A DNA stretch of 14,508 bases from Granulicatella adiacens (lineage in GTDB: Bacteria > Bacillota > Bacilli > Lactobacillales > Aerococcaceae), in assembly GCA_018364485.1 (NCBI GenBank), contig JAGZLX010000039.1, positions 1-14,508 on the forward strand, read 5' to 3'. A program made the translations under genes and the position numbers. Below the pieces are notes generated by a model that made no database searches, was not told the origin of the DNA, and worked only from the letters and a program-made list of their open reading frames with translations. Below are positions 13,124 to 14,508 of this stretch, piece by piece. Position 1 is the first letter of the stretch, and the number at the start of each line of letters is the position of its first letter.

Positions 13124-14508
13124 ATGAAAAAAGTTAAAACCGCAGTAGCCTTGGGAGCATTTATTGCGCTCGGTCTGGGTGCCAAAGTTGAAGCAGAAAC
13201 TGTTCCACAAACTGGTGTGAACAGAATTCACTTTATTAATACGAAAGCAAATACCGGAAGTGATGCCATTCTTCTAGAAAGTAATGGGCATTATGCATTA
13301 ATTGATATGGGAGAAGATTATGATTTTCCAGATGGAAGTAATCCGTTATATCCAATGCGAGCTGGGATTGCTATTCGTAATTATCAAGTATTGGAAGATC
13401 GCTTGTTCCGTCATTTATCAAATGTAGGTGTTCAAAAATTAGACTTTATTTTAGGGACTCATGTGCATAGTGACCATATTGGTGGCGCTGATGAAGTACT
13501 AAATAGACTTCCAGTAGACACTTTTTATTTGAAAAAGTATTCAGATCAGAGAATTAAAGCTTCTTGGGGACTTTGGGATAATTTATATAATTATGACAAT
13601 GCACTAAAAGCTGCCAAAGAAAAGGGAGTAAAACTTGTACAAGATATTTCTGATAAAGACAGTCACTTTAAACTAGGAGACATGGATATTCAGTTATATA
13701 ACTACAAAAATGAATATGGTCCAGATGGACAATTGAAGAAAGTATTAGATGATAATTCGAATTCTATTGTGGCTGTTATTACAGTTAACGGACAAAGAAT
13801 TTATCTTGGAGGAGACCTTGATAACGCTGAAGGCGGTGAAGACAAGTTAGGGCCTCAGATTGGGAAAGTCGATTTGATGAAATGGAATCATCACTATGAT
13901 GCCAAAATATCTAACACTATCAACTTTATTAATAATCTTTCACCGACAATGATTGTACAGACAACAGGTGCTGATATTAATGTCGATTCGACGAAAGATT
14001 ATATTCAGAAAAAAGGGATTCAAATCATTCATAGTTCAAGTAAAACTCAAAATGCAACAGTATTTGATATCTCTAAAAATGGCTTTAAGAATATTTCTGA
14101 TGCATTCCCAAATATTCCAACCGTAAAAGCTCAGTGGTATCAAGAAGATGGTTTCTGGAAATATCGCTTAGCAGATGATCAAATGGCGATTGGTTGGCAT
14201 GAAATTAATGGTAAGTTCTATTTCTTTAACGGAAAAGGACAAATGCAAACTAGTCGCTGGATTTATACGAATGATAGTTGGGATCCGTATAGTTCCGGAG
14301 AATACTATTATGTTCATGCAGATGGTTCACGACAACCTGCTGGATGGTTCTGGCATGAAGGTGCTTGGTATTATATTCAGTCTGATGGTACGAGAAGACA
14401 GAATGAATTAGCCTATAGCGGAAACAATCAATATTTATTTGATAAAGACGGAAAGATGCTTACAGGCTGGCAAACCTTTAATGGAAAGAGAATGCTGTTT
14501 GCTTCAAG
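13124..14508 (+). CDS. pce: Phosphorylcholine esterase, choline-binding protein, 3'-truncated by window edge
   Basis: The first 461 residues are visible. Residues 1-24 are a signal peptide (KKVK, a hydrophobic core, likely cut after VEA). Residues about 30-330 are a metallo-beta-lactamase-fold domain close to pneumococcal Pce/CbpE: HVHSDH (H113, H115, D117, H118), GGDLDN with D231, and WNHHYD with H256-H257 supply the expected two-zinc ligands. SNSIVAVI and LMKWNHH, and phrases such as SDAILLESNGHYALIDMGEDYDF, parallel Pce. From about residue 335 come aromatic choline-binding repeats (MAIGWHEINGKFYFFNGKGQ, and GWFWHEGAWYYIQSDGT), which bind phosphocholine on teichoic acids and hold the enzyme on the wall. 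The role is hydrolysis of phosphocholine from teichoic acid chain ends, so it remodels the product of the lic genes here. The start has a good ribosome binding site. It is transcribed separately from csrRS. Further repeats lie past the edge. Confidence 0.9.
   Translation, partial: MKKVKTAVALGAFIALGLGAKVEAETVPQTGVNRIHFINTKANTGSDAILLESNGHYALIDMGEDYDFPDGSNPLYPMRAGIAIRNYQVLEDRLFRHLSNVGVQKLDFILGTHVHSDHIGGADEVLNRLPVDTFYLKKYSDQRIKASWGLWDNLYNYDNALKAAKEKGVKLVQDISDKDSHFKLGDMDIQLYNYKNEYGPDGQLKKVLDDNSNSIVAVITVNGQRIYLGGDLDNAEGGEDKLGPQIGKVDLMKWNHHYDAKISNTINFINNLSPTMIVQTTGADINVDSTKDYIQKKGIQIIHSSSKTQNATVFDISKNGFKNISDAFPNIPTVKAQWYQEDGFWKYRLADDQMAIGWHEINGKFYFFNGKGQMQTSRWIYTNDSWDPYSSGEYYYVHADGSRQPAGWFWHEGAWYYIQSDGTRRQNELAYSGNNQYLFDKDGKMLTGWQTFNGKRMLFAS

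Noticed and set aside
14175..14411. Plus-strand 78-codon ORF near the right edge
   Set aside because: It is in another frame of the pce choline-binding repeats. The pce frame carries the recognisable repeat pattern.
1..14508. CRISPR array, insertion sequence, tRNA or rRNA
   Set aside because: No spaced direct-repeat array, transposase, terminal inverted repeats, cloverleaf or rRNA-like stretch was seen on either strand.

Overview
The window is AT-rich DNA from a low-GC Gram-positive bacterium of the order Lactobacillales. The evidence is the AGGAGG-type ribosome binding sites, the pneumococcus-like choline-binding protein and TacF, a CsrR/CovR-type two-component system, and a DUF4044 micro-protein. 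A Granulicatella-like member of the Carnobacteriaceae is my best guess. Streptococcus fits less well because the lic genes are fused and arranged differently from the pneumococcal lic1/lic2 loci. This placement is inference, not a database result.

Region 1 (1-5393) is a cell-surface glycopolymer operon reading rightwards. It holds the end of a family-2 glycosyltransferase, a Wzy-like polymerase fused to a LicD phosphocholine transferase domain, a TacF-type teichoic-acid repeat-unit flippase, and a stand-alone LicD. It ends at a strong intrinsic terminator. Region 2 (5429-8908) is a second rightward operon with its own promoter. It encodes a fusion of winged helix, LicC (CTP:phosphocholine cytidylyltransferase) and LicA (choline kinase), then a 61-residue single-helix membrane protein, then an NCS1-family permease. 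Together the two operons could import choline, activate it to CDP-choline, attach it to a teichoic-acid-like repeat, and flip and polymerise that repeat. The permease occupies the place where pneumococcus has the unrelated LicB transporter.

Region 3 (8907-9035, minus strand) is a 42-residue DUF4044-type membrane micro-protein, convergent with the permease and sharing a bidirectional terminator with it. Region 4 (9246-13066) is gnd (6-phosphogluconate dehydrogenase) with its own terminator, followed by a CsrR/CovR-like response regulator and its histidine kinase. The 146 bp between the gnd terminator and the regulator contain two strong perfect dyads and four CovR-like ATTARA hexamers. Region 5 (13124 to the right edge) is the start of a Pce/CbpE-like phosphorylcholine esterase: signal peptide, metallo-beta-lactamase-fold domain and choline-binding repeats, cut by the window end. 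It would remove phosphocholine from the polymer that regions 1 and 2 decorate.

The window therefore holds genes for making, attaching, using as an anchor, and removing surface phosphocholine. The most novel-looking parts are the polymerase-LicD fusion, the regulator-like domain on a LicC-LicA fusion, the NCS1 permease with its small partner as a candidate choline importer, and the dyads in front of the two-component system.
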